Source: Ignavibacteria bacterium (lineage in GTDB: Bacteria > Bacteroidota > Ignavibacteria > Kapaibacteriales > UBA4661). Taken from it: 9,044 bases of DNA. The stretch is taken from the NCBI GenBank assembly GCA_013298375.1, contig JAAFHM010000179.1:1-9044 (forward strand), in the 5' to 3' direction. The position numbers were made by a program, and so were the translations under genes. Below the pieces are notes generated by a model that saw nothing but the letters and a program-made list of their open reading frames with translations, did no database searches and was not told the DNA's origin. This document shows, in pieces, positions 1 to 6,393 of this stretch (positions within the stretch are counted from its first letter, which is position 1; every line of letters begins with the position of its first letter).

Positions 1-978
1 GCTGTTGCTAGCTTTGGTGGTCAACCGCTCACCGGTCTTCAGTTGACAGGTGATTCCTTGATTACCATCACTGTTCCGGCAGGACTGTTGGTTAATCCAG
101 ACCTTTCCGTTCTTACCATCACCAACCCTGATGGTCAAGCTATCGGTTATCGTCTGCCGATTACCCTTGGCGCTCCTGGTGCTATCAACCTTACAGGCGT
201 TTCGCCAGTAACGACGACTGCTACTGGTAATGCTTTCACCGCTACCCTCACCGGTACGGGCTTTGCTGGCGCAGTGCGCGTCTTCTTGGGTGGTTCAACA
301 CTCACGGTTACAAGCACAAGCGATACGCAAATCCGCGTTCTTATTCCTGGTAATCAGTTGACTGGTACCTACGCTGTTCAGGTTGCAAACCCAACCGGCG
401 TTGTTTCCAACTCACTGATGCTGACAATCAACCCAAGTATCGACCCAACGATTGCTGTTGCTATCAACGGTGTTGATCCACGTGAGATTCTTGAGTTCGT
501 AGGAACAAGTAATTTCGTGATTAACGGGGTGAATTTTGCTCAAGGTGCAACTGTTCGTCTCGGAAGTGTGCAGCTTGTCGTAACATCCGTTACTGCAAAC
601 CGCATTGTTGCTACCTTGCCAAACACATTTGCACGAGGATTGTACAACTTAAGTGTGACCAATCCTAATGGTAGCGTTGGCTTCCAAGATTACTTCATTG
701 GAACAACAAGCGTCGCTAACGAACCACTTGCTGGCATCCGTGTTTATCCAAACCCGGTTGCTGAGTCGGTGAGCGTAGAAGCGAATCTTGAGCGTGCAGC
801 GAAAGTTGTTATCTCGGTAACAAACTCGCTTGGTCAGCGTGTGATGGTTGTTGAGCAACAAGCAGCAGCTGGTTTCTACAGCCGCTCACTCAACATCAAC
901 AGCTTGCCAACTGGCGCATATATGGTTGAAATCACCGATGGCACCCGCCGTTCGGTTGAGAAGATTATCAAAAACTAA
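1..978 (+). CDS. IPT/TIG-domain secreted protein with T9SS type A C-terminal sorting domain (5' truncated)
   Basis: The frame is open from the first base to TAA at 976-978, so the N-terminus lies outside the window; the internal TTG at 43 is not a real start. Three immunoglobulin-like IPT/TIG units can be read: the tail of one (about 1-170), a full one (about 184-429, with GTGF, then VFLGGSTL and YAVQVANPTG) and a second full one (about 454-699, with INGVNFAQG and YNLSVTNPNG). A short linker leads to an 80-residue C-terminal domain (about 733-975) with the features of T9SS type A signals: VYPNP near its start, SLGQRV in the middle, and LPTGAYMVEI before a basic end, VEKIIKN. By family knowledge such proteins are exported by Sec, then carried across the outer membrane by T9SS, with the last domain removed on secretion. 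The TIG units suggest a structural or adhesive role, but the ligand or activity, if any, would be in the missing part. Confidence 0.9.
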   Translation, partial: AVASFGGQPLTGLQLTGDSLITITVPAGLLVNPDLSVLTITNPDGQAIGYRLPITLGAPGAINLTGVSPVTTTATGNAFTATLTGTGFAGAVRVFLGGSTLTVTSTSDTQIRVLIPGNQLTGTYAVQVANPTGVVSNSLMLTINPSIDPTIAVAINGVDPREILEFVGTSNFVINGVNFAQGATVRLGSVQLVVTSVTANRIVATLPNTFARGLYNLSVTNPNGSVGFQDYFIGTTSVANEPLAGIRVYPNPVAESVSVEANLERAAKVVISVTNSLGQRVMVVEQQAAAGFYSRSLNINSLPTGAYMVEITDGTRRSVEKIIKN

Positions 979-988
979 TTCGTCCCGT

Positions 989-1064
989 GTCTCTTTGGAG
1001 ACCAACGATTTAGACGGTATTTCAGAAGCGCCGCTCTTCCTTTGGGAAGGGCGGCGTTTTTTTT
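989..1064 (+). terminator. Rho-independent terminator of the TIG/T9SS gene
   Basis: A 12-bp stem pairs 1029-1040 with 1045-1056 around a TTTG loop (one G-T wobble) and is followed directly by eight T (1057-1064). A smaller hairpin just upstream (989-993 with 998-1002) has the same TTTG loop. It begins about 50 bases after the stop codon and isolates the surface-protein gene from the E1 gene downstream. Confidence 0.9.
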
Positions 1065-1097
1065 GTGCGGGTATTGTTCGCTGAGAGCGTATTTTTG
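1062..1097 (+). promoter_or_regulatory. Possible Bacteroidota-type promoter for the E1 gene
   Basis: TATTTTTG at 1090-1097 matches the -7 box TAnnTTTG of Bacteroidota sigma factor promoters. A TTTG at 1062-1065, formed by the end of the terminator T-tract, could be the -33 box, but the 24-base spacing is longer than usual (about 19-21). If real, transcription would start near 1104 and the whole repeat array would lie in a leader of about 330 bases before the E1 start. A match this short can be chance. Confidence 0.3.
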
Positions 1098-1117
1098 TGG
1101 GGCGCACACCTTACCTG

Positions 1118-1392
1118 CCCGACGGCGAAGAAGCCGCCGGACAGGGAGACCGCTCCTCGTCAGAAGTTGCCAGACGAGCAGAGAACCGCGCCATCCGGCG
1201 GCTTCTTCGCCCGTCGGGTGGCTTCCGTGACCGCTCCCCGTCAGGAGGTTGCCAGACGAGCAGAGAACCGCGCCATCCGGCGGCTTCTTCGCCCGTCGGG
1301 TTGGCGGCTTCCGTGACCACTCCCCGTCAGGCGGTCGCCAGACAAGCAGAGAACCGCGCCATCCGGCGGCTTCTTCGCCGTCGGGTGGCTTC
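1118..1392. repeat. GC-rich tandem repeat array, three copies of 81-86 bases, with an inverted core copy at its head
   Basis: Three units begin at 1148, 1229 and 1315, at the shared GACC. They share a 35-base identical core (1177-1211, 1259-1293 and 1345-1379). The second unit is longer because of about five extra bases (GGCGG) at 1301-1307. At the head, 1118-1140 is the exact reverse complement of 1363-1385 (23 bases), and matches 1195-1218 and 1277-1300 apart from one extra C. The RNA could therefore form alternative long hairpins between the head and any of the three copies. Reading frames through the array (PPDGEEAAG-like on one strand, FFARRV-like on the other) are repeat translations with no domain, so I call no gene here. 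It fills most of the 454-base gap before the E1 gene. Confidence 0.85.
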
Positions 1393-1432
1393 TTGGCGAT
1401 GAACCAATTTTCCACCAACTTTTCTACCAACC

Positions 1433-3514
1433 ATGACCAACAACGACTGGCTCTCTCTAGCCCGAACCGCATTTACCTCGCGGCTTATTGACCACATCGA
1501 AGAAACCGAACTCGCTCCTGCCGGAAAAGTCACCTACCAATTCTCCGCACGAGGGCATGAACTCCCGCAAGCCCTGATGGCATCGGTGCTGCGGCACGCG
1601 CACGACGGGGCGACGGTCTATTACCGTTCGCGTCCCTTTTTGCTAGGTGCGGGCATGAGCATTCGTCAAGCATTTGCCGGACCGCTTGGGCGGGCATCGG
1701 GGCGGAGCGGCGGACGGGATATTGGCGTGGTGCATCATCTTCCCAAAGGCACACACGGCATCGCCATTCTACCCGCGAGCGGCGACGTTGGGGCGCAATT
1801 CACTCCGGCAGTTGGTTGGGCGCAAGCTGCCGTCTATCGTGCGGAAGTGATGAAGGAAAGTGCTTGGCAGGGCGCTTGCGCGGTGGCATTCTCCGGCGAG
1901 GGCGCAACGGCGACAAGTGGCTTTTGGGCGGCTTTGGTGATAGCGACGACGCAGAATTTGCCGATGGTCTTTTGCGTGGAAGATAACGGTTACGGGATTT
2001 CCGTGCCATCGGTGTACCAAACGCCCGGGCGGAATATCGCGGCGAATTTGGCTAGTTTTGGGAATTTGCTGGTTTTGGATGGGAATGGCAGCAATCCTGT
2101 GGAATCGGCGGCATTGATTGAGCAGGCGGTGAAAAGTGCCAGAGAGCGTGCAAAACCCGTGCTGCTGCGCCTTACGGTGCCGCGTCTGTGCGGGCATTCC
2201 GGCGCGGACAATCAATCCTACAAAAGCCCCGAAGAGCGCAAAAACGAGGAATCACGAGACCCTGTGCCGCTTTTGCGAGAATTTTTGCTCAAAAAGAAGA
2301 TTTGCACCAAAGCCGAACTCGCCGCATTGGAGCAAGACGTAGAGCGGTCAGTACGCGAGGAACTCGCTCAAGCACTTGCTGACGGCGAGCCGAATCCCGC
2401 CGACGTAAAACGCTATGTCTTTTTCGACGGTAAAACGCCTCTGCGGGGCGGAATGATGGCGGAAGGGATTTTGGTCGCAGATGAGAAAAAAAATGCACCA
2501 GAGGGCTTGCAAGCGCCAAATACGAGCATTGCCGAGCCACGAGTGAATTTATTGGAGGCGGTGAAGCGCGTTTTGGATAGCGAATTGCAATCGAATCCGC
2601 GTGTGGTGGTTTTTGGGGAAGATGTTGGCGTAAAGGGCGGTGTGCATGGCGCAACAGTGGATTTGCAGCGCAAATACGGCGTTCAGCGTGTTTTCGACAC
2701 ATCGCTTTCGGAAGAGGGAATTATCGGGCGGGCAGTGGGAATGGCGCTTGCGGGCTTAGTTCCTGTGCCGGAGATTCAATTTCGCAAATACGCCGACCCC
2801 GCCACCGAGCAGTTGAACGATTGCGGAACGCTGCGTTGGCGCACCAATGGAGACTTTGCCGCGCCAATGGTCGTGCGGATACCCGTTGGCTGCGGTAAGC
2901 GCACCGGCGACCCTTGGCACAGCGTAAGCGGTGAGGCGGTCTTTGCTCATGCGGTGGGCTGGCACATCGCCTTTCCATCGAATGCGCGTGACGCGGCGGG
3001 GCTGCTCCGAACGGCATTGCGCGGGAACGACCCGACATTTTTCCTTGAACATCGGGCGCTTTTAGACACACCGCAAGGGCGGTCGGCATACCCTGCGGCA
3101 TCGGATTTTACCGTGCCATTTGGCGTGGCGGCACTTTTGGCAACGGGTTCGCGGGCAACGATAGTGACGTGGGGCGAGATGGTGTATCGGGCGTTGGAAG
3201 CGGCGCAGCAGGTGGGCGGTGATGTTGATGTATTAGATTTGCGGACGATTATTCCGTGGGACAAAGAGACTGTTGCGCGGTCGGTGCGGAAAACGGGGCG
3301 GTGTTTGGTGCTGCACGAAGACACGCATACGGCGGGCTTTGGTGGGGAGATAGCGGCATTTGTGGCGCAGGAGTGTTTTCGGTCGCTGGATGCACCTGTG
3401 GAGCGGCTTTCGACGGCGGATTGTCCGATTCCGTATAATCCGATATTGACCGATGCGGTTGTTCCTTCGGTTGGTGTTATTGCAGAACGGTTGAAAGCGT
3501 TATTGGCGTTTTAG
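1433..3514 (+). CDS. 2-oxo acid dehydrogenase E1 component, alpha and beta subunits fused
   Basis: This 693-residue protein joins the two subunits of a thiamine-diphosphate (ThDP) dependent E1, which decarboxylates a 2-oxo acid (pyruvate or branched-chain) and passes the acyl group to the lipoyl domain of E2. Residues 1-290 are alpha-like: YYRSRPF near 63, the ThDP/Mg motif GEG at 155-157 with DNGYGIS at 184-190, and GHSGAD at 254-259. A linker (about 290-368) leads to the beta half: FGEDVGV at 394, SLSEEGIIG at 424 with the candidate catalytic glutamate, EIQF and DPATEQ near 447-460, GDPWHS at 492-497 and FLEHRALL at 537. The C-terminal transketolase fold shows DLRTIIPWD (602-610), HEDTHTAGFGGEIA (628-641) and PIPYNP (665-670). 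ATG 1433 is the first start after an in-frame stop at 1400-1402; no Shine-Dalgarno sequence is seen. E2 and E3 are not in the window. The motifs resemble branched-chain E1 fusions, but substrate choice is uncertain. Confidence 0.93.
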   Translation: MTNNDWLSLARTAFTSRLIDHIEETELAPAGKVTYQFSARGHELPQALMASVLRHAHDGATVYYRSRPFLLGAGMSIRQAFAGPLGRASGRSGGRDIGVVHHLPKGTHGIAILPASGDVGAQFTPAVGWAQAAVYRAEVMKESAWQGACAVAFSGEGATATSGFWAALVIATTQNLPMVFCVEDNGYGISVPSVYQTPGRNIAANLASFGNLLVLDGNGSNPVESAALIEQAVKSARERAKPVLLRLTVPRLCGHSGADNQSYKSPEERKNEESRDPVPLLREFLLKKKICTKAELAALEQDVERSVREELAQALADGEPNPADVKRYVFFDGKTPLRGGMMAEGILVADEKKNAPEGLQAPNTSIAEPRVNLLEAVKRVLDSELQSNPRVVVFGEDVGVKGGVHGATVDLQRKYGVQRVFDTSLSEEGIIGRAVGMALAGLVPVPEIQFRKYADPATEQLNDCGTLRWRTNGDFAAPMVVRIPVGCGKRTGDPWHSVSGEAVFAHAVGWHIAFPSNARDAAGLLRTALRGNDPTFFLEHRALLDTPQGRSAYPAASDFTVPFGVAALLATGSRATIVTWGEMVYRALEAAQQVGGDVDVLDLRTIIPWDKETVARSVRKTGRCLVLHEDTHTAGFGGEIAAFVAQECFRSLDAPVERLSTADCPIPYNPILTDAVVPSVGVIAERLKALLAF

Positions 3515-3544
3515 ATAATTGGTCAGATGTGTTCTCAACAGCGT

Positions 3545-3639
3545 CCACGAATCACACGAATTGACACGAATCAAAAGCATTCTTTTAGACAATAATCCGT
3601 TCAAACCTCATTATTCGTGAGGATTCGTGCGATTTGTGG
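3545..3639. repeat. Large imperfect inverted repeat built of CACGAAT modules
   Basis: Left arm 3545-3571 and right arm 3613-3639 are 27 bases each and match at 22 of 27 positions when one is reversed and complemented, with a 41-base loop. Each arm is made of short CACGAAT-like modules. It sits 30 bases after the E1 stop, and the right arm is followed by ATAATTTTT, so its RNA hairpin might also end E1 transcription, though the loop is long for a terminator. A 7-base direct repeat GATAATT occurs at 3514-3520 and 3639-3645, but it does not abut the left arm. Confidence 0.8.
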
Positions 3640-3693
3640 ATAATTTTTCGATACCTAACCGGTGATTGTTTTAGCATCGTGGAAAAGAAAAGT

Positions 3694-3724
3694 TTTGAAA
3701 ATTCATATTGTTCCGCTATATTTG
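3694..3724 (+). promoter_or_regulatory. Bacteroidota-type promoter of rpmG
   Basis: TTTG at 3694-3697 and TATATTTG at 3717-3724 are separated by 19 bases, an exact fit to the TTTG-N19-TAnnTTTG pattern of primary-sigma promoters in Bacteroidota. Transcription would start at about 3730, giving a leader of about 60 bases before the rpmG ATG. The call rests on pattern and position only. Confidence 0.6.
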
Positions 3725-3789
3725 AAGTCTTTCCCAAAAAATACGACACAAATCATCAAGTATCTCACTGTAAATTCTCAGAACCGACT

Positions 3790-3969
3790 ATGGCAAAGAA
3801 ATCTGCCCGCGTTATTGTAACGCTTGAATGCACCGAAGCGAAAAAAGAAGGCAAACCCGCTTCACGCTATACCACCGAAAAAAATAAGACCAATTCGCCT
3901 GACCGCATGGAAATCAAGAAATACAACCCGTTCTTGCGCCGCCATACGGTTCATAAAGAAGTGAAGTAA
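3790..3969 (+). CDS. rpmG: 50S ribosomal protein L33
   Basis: The 59-residue protein has the L33 signature: a basic N-terminus (MAKKSARVIVTLECTE), SRYTTEKNKTN, and the C-terminal KKYNPFLRRHTVHKEVK. L33 is a small protein of the large ribosomal subunit near the tRNA exit site. The paired CxxC zinc motifs of the zinc-binding form are absent (only Cys14 is present), so this is the zinc-independent type, as common in Bacteroidota. The frame is open back to 3634, but the added residues are unlike any L33 and lie upstream of the predicted transcription start, so ATG 3790 is chosen. It stands alone between its own promoter and terminator; rpmB (L28), often next to it, is not here. Confidence 0.96.
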   Translation: MAKKSARVIVTLECTEAKKEGKPASRYTTEKNKTNSPDRMEIKKYNPFLRRHTVHKEVK

Positions 3970-4015
3970 GCTCCCCAAAAGCGCTTGGAAACAAGCCTCT
4001 CAAGGTATGCAGCAT

Positions 4016-4068
4016 AACAGAAACGCCTTGCCGAATTCATCTTCGGCAAGGCGTTTCTGTTGATTTTT
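4016..4068 (+). terminator. rpmG terminator with a perfect 20-bp stem
   Basis: Bases 4016-4035 pair without mismatch with 4042-4061 around the six-base loop TTCATC, followed by GA and five T (4064-4068). It begins 46 bases after the rpmG stop. The T-tract is the left flank of the putative mobile element that begins at 4069. Confidence 0.9.
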
Positions 4069-4223
4069 CGTAACTGGTCAGGTATCTCCTTCCGACGGCT
4101 GAGGAGTGCGAGAACGCTGCCGTCGGAAGGTTTTCCCGGTACTGTTTTTTTTGAAGTAGTTCCGGGAAATCCGTCCTACGCTTAGGAAAGCGTAGGGCGA
4201 GCAAGCGCACCTGACCAGTTACG
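4069..4223. mobile_element. Putative MITE: 155 bases, 15-bp terminal inverted repeats, three internal hairpins
   Basis: CGTAACTGGTCAGGT at 4069-4083 is the exact reverse complement of 4209-4223. The six bases ATTTTT occur directly outside both ends (4063-4068 and 4224-4229), as a target-site duplication would. Inside are three separate hairpins: 4088-4099 with 4119-4130 (12 bp, perfect), 4132-4139 with 4162-4169 (8 bp, plus an inner 4 bp), and 4175-4183 with 4188-4196 (9 bp, extendable to 12 with a wobble). With the ends paired, the whole folds as a four-way, cloverleaf-like structure. There is no open frame of useful length, so it would need a transposase supplied from elsewhere. A structured RNA is an alternative reading. 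The mobile-element call is inference from structure; a second genomic copy would prove it. Confidence 0.6.
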
Positions 4224-4252
4224 ATTTTTCTGCGTATTTTGCCGTGTACTGA

Positions 4253-4301
<49 letters not shown>

Positions 4302-4303
4302 CA

Positions 4304-4324
4304 ATGCCCCGCAAACGACCATGA
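4304..4324 (+). promoter_or_regulatory. Possible six-codon leader ORF coupled to the nuclease start
   Basis: ATG at 4304 opens a six-codon frame (MPRKRP) whose TGA at 4322-4324 overlaps the nuclease ATG at 4321 as ATGA, the usual arrangement for translational coupling. No Shine-Dalgarno sequence supports either start. It could also be chance, since frames this short are common. Confidence 0.25.
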
Positions 4325-5208
4325 AACAACGCTACTGCAACCCCTTCACCGATTTCGGTTTCAAAAAACTCTTCGGCGAAGAGGCACATAAAGACCTCCT
4401 CATCGATTTCCTCAATGCGCTCCTGCCACCAAAACACCGCATCCGCAATCTCGAATACACCAAAAACGAGGTGGCAGGTGCGACACAACTCGACCGCAAA
4501 GCAATCTTTGATATTGCCTGCACGGGCGAAAACGGTGAGCGCTTTATCGTTGAACTCCAAAAAGCAAAGCAGAATTTTTTCAAAGAGCGCCGTGTGTTCT
4601 ACGCCACCTTCCCGATACGGGAACAGGCGGAGCGGGGCGACGTGTGGGACTTTGAACTTGCGGCGGTGTACTGCATCGGCATATTAGATTTTGTCTTCGA
4701 CGAAGACCGCGATAATGCGGATTATCTGCATTTTGTTCAACTCAAGAACCAGCATAATCGGGTGTTTTACGACAAATTGACGTTTGTGTATTTGGAGATG
4801 CCGAAGTTCACGAAGACGGAAGCGGAATTGGCGACGCAAACGGATAAATGGTTGTATTTTCTGCGGCACGTGAGCCGCTTGGACGGTATTCCGCCTGTTT
4901 TGCAGGAGCAGATATTCGAGGAAGCATTTCGGGCAGCAGAGATAGCGCAGTTCAATCAGGGGGAAGCACGGGAATACGAAGCCTCATTGAAATATTACCG
5001 TGACTTACAGAATGTGATAAACACGGCGATAGGCGAAGCAGCAGCCAAGGCACGTGAAGAAGGACGCGAGCAAGGACGCGAGCAAGGACGCGAAAAAGCA
5101 CACGAAGAAAGGCGCATCATTGCCCGCAATTTCGTCACACTCGGCGTACCTATCCCCGACATCGCCACCGCAACGGGACTCAGCGAGGACGAGATTTTGC
5201 ATTTGTAA
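4321..5208 (+). CDS. Rpn-family PD-(D/E)XK nuclease (recombination-promoting nuclease / putative transposase family)
   Basis: The 295-residue length and layout fit the Rpn / PDDEXK_2 family, often annotated as putative transposase. The N-terminus has the family opening NPFTDFGFKKLFG (7-19). The nuclease core is read as D64 in AIFDIACTGE followed by E78-x-Q80 in RFIVELQ; the E-x-Q form in place of E-x-K is usual in this family. The C-terminal part has a charged region with the tandem REEGREQGREQGREK (246-259) and a small helix-turn-helix-like tail, VPIPDIATATGLSEDEI (276-292). Rpn proteins of E. coli are DNA endonucleases that raise RecA-independent recombination; whether this one moves DNA is unknown. 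ATG 4321 is chosen because the family begins with this sequence and no start codon precedes it in frame. It follows the TTTC run and the putative MITE and has no partner gene beside it. Confidence 0.88.
   Translation: MKQRYCNPFTDFGFKKLFGEEAHKDLLIDFLNALLPPKHRIRNLEYTKNEVAGATQLDRKAIFDIACTGENGERFIVELQKAKQNFFKERRVFYATFPIREQAERGDVWDFELAAVYCIGILDFVFDEDRDNADYLHFVQLKNQHNRVFYDKLTFVYLEMPKFTKTEAELATQTDKWLYFLRHVSRLDGIPPVLQEQIFEEAFRAAEIAQFNQGEAREYEASLKYYRDLQNVINTAIGEAAAKAREEGREQGREQGREKAHEERRIIARNFVTLGVPIPDIATATGLSEDEILHL
5059..5094 (+). repeat. Three 12-base in-frame repeats within the nuclease gene
   Basis: The 12-base unit CAAGGACGCGAG (first and last copies differ by one base) occurs at 5059, 5071 and 5083, encoding the G-R-E-Q run near residues 247-258. 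Because the unit is a multiple of three, copy-number change would lengthen or shorten the charged linker without breaking the frame. Confidence 0.85.
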
Positions 5209-5413
5209 TTGGTGTGTAGCTTTTTTGTATGCTGTCCGAAGAACAGAATACTTGTTGACCCGGAGAATATCAACCCTGCGAACCCGCATGATTACGTCGT
5301 TGGAGGTCAAACATCGTGACAAAGAAAAATTTGGGCATGAAATGTGCGGGTTGTAGATTGACAGGTGAATTATTGAAAAAATTGTTTTGATGTCCTGCTT
5401 GAAAGTACGCACT

Positions 5414-6040
5414 ATGCAACGTATTCTTATTTCCGACGACCATTCTATGCTGGCAATGATGTTCAAGATCTGGTTTCAGCAAACAGGTCTGGATGCCACA
5501 GTTGTTGCTATGCCCTCTACGGGCAAGGCGACGTTACAAGCCGTCCGCGAACACCGCCCCGACATTATTTTTCAAGATATGATGCTGCGCGATATGCCGG
5601 GGTCGGAAATTATCGGCGCTGTTCGCAAGGAATTTCCCGATATGCGCATTTTTGCTATGTCGGCAAAGCCATCATTAGCAAAAATGGCGTTAGAGGTGGG
5701 TGCTGATGGAAGTATGCTCAAGGAAGACCATCCCAACGTTATTCGTGAGGCGCTGGATTGGGATATAACTAGGGGAAAATGGGTCAGTCCTCTGCTTCAA
5801 AGTAAAATGCTCATGGCAGTAGCAGAGATGCGCAAGTATGATTTTACACCCGGTGAAATCAACGCGCTCAGTTTAGCAGAACTTTCTAATGTAGAAATAG
5901 CATCGATTCTCAATTTATCCGATGGCACGGTGCGAAATATTTTTACGATACTCTATAATAAAACAGGAATTAGAATTCGCTCCGAACTTGCACAATGGGC
6001 GCAAAACACGCTCCTGCTTGGTGAAGTCCATGATGATTGA
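5414..6040 (+). CDS. Response regulator, NarL/FixJ type (receiver plus LuxR-like DNA-binding domain)
   Basis: The 208-residue protein begins with a receiver domain: acidic pair D8-D9 in ILISDDHSM, phosphoacceptor D55 in DIIFQDMML, S83 in FAMSAK and K103 in SMLKED. The C-terminal third (about 144-198) reads as a LuxR-type helix-turn-helix: FTPGEINALSLAELSNVEIASI, then LSDGTVRNIF, then TGIRIRSELAQWA. It is shorter and more diverged than most: the usual stretch between the first helix and the SNxEIA segment is compressed. Phosphorylation of D55 would be expected to control DNA binding. No histidine kinase or target operon lies in the window, so it is an orphan here. The frame is open from TTG 5387 and ATG 5390, but ATG 5414 places the receiver strand directly at the N-terminus as in the family. 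A TTGACA at 5358-5363 could be a -35 box, with no good -10 box. Confidence 0.88.
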   Translation: MQRILISDDHSMLAMMFKIWFQQTGLDATVVAMPSTGKATLQAVREHRPDIIFQDMMLRDMPGSEIIGAVRKEFPDMRIFAMSAKPSLAKMALEVGADGSMLKEDHPNVIREALDWDITRGKWVSPLLQSKMLMAVAEMRKYDFTPGEINALSLAELSNVEIASILNLSDGTVRNIFTILYNKTGIRIRSELAQWAQNTLLLGEVHDD

Positions 6041-6393
6041 TTTTTGTTCACGCTTTGTGAACGATGAATATGACACTACCCTCAAAAATAGGTGCGCCCC
6101 CCGTAATGTGATGTTTCATAAAAATACCATATCTTTGCATTGTAGCGTTTGACTATTCTGAAGATGTTCTTTAGGGGAGTCAGATTGGCGGTCAATGTTG
6201 TGCATTATGAAGAGACAGAGTTATCACGCTTTTAGAAAAGCCACCATCATTGACGAAATCAATGACGGAATTGATGTATAAGCGGTTTTAAGGCTATTCT
6301 CTTTGCAATGTCGCAAATATCTCATCGCCCGACAAGACTATGGTTTATTCTCGCCATTTATCACACATATTGTTTCATTCTTTCTCTACCGTT
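6041..6393. other. Non-coding gap before the large secreted protein
   Basis: I see no supported gene in these 353 bases. There is a short hairpin right after the response-regulator stop (6046-6051 with 6057-6062, no T-tract after it), a 7-bp hairpin at 6247-6253 with 6259-6265, and a TAnnTTTG-like box TATCTTTG at 6130-6137 that lacks a convincing -33 partner. The right end is in frame with the downstream gene back to 6292, with an alternative ATG at 6340. Confidence 0.5.

Noticed and set aside
1118..1392. A CRISPR array
   Set aside because: The units are 81-86 bases and similar along their whole length, without short identical repeats separated by unique spacers, and no cas genes are present.
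975..1533. Several overlapping open frames on both strands across the repeat array (up to 165 codons)
   Set aside because: They are made of repeat-encoded runs such as PPDGEEAAG and FFARRV, overlap each other on both strands, and show no domain or start signal.
3634..3789. A 52-residue N-terminal extension of L33
   Set aside because: The extra residues do not resemble L33, they begin within the inverted repeat, and the promoter at 3694-3724 lies inside them.
5288..5356. A 22-codon frame (MITSLEVKHRDKEKF...) between the nuclease and the response regulator
   Set aside because: It is short, has no ribosome binding site and no recognisable similarity; the open frame is expected by chance.
6130..6137. 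TATCTTTG as a promoter -7 box for the large secreted protein
   Set aside because: No TTTG or TTG lies at a fitting distance upstream, and the leader would be about 250 bases; an eight-base partial pattern alone is weak.
6030..6152. A 40-codon frame overlapping the end of the response regulator
   Set aside because: It has no recognisable domain, a cysteine- and asparagine-rich composition unlike its neighbours, and no start signal.
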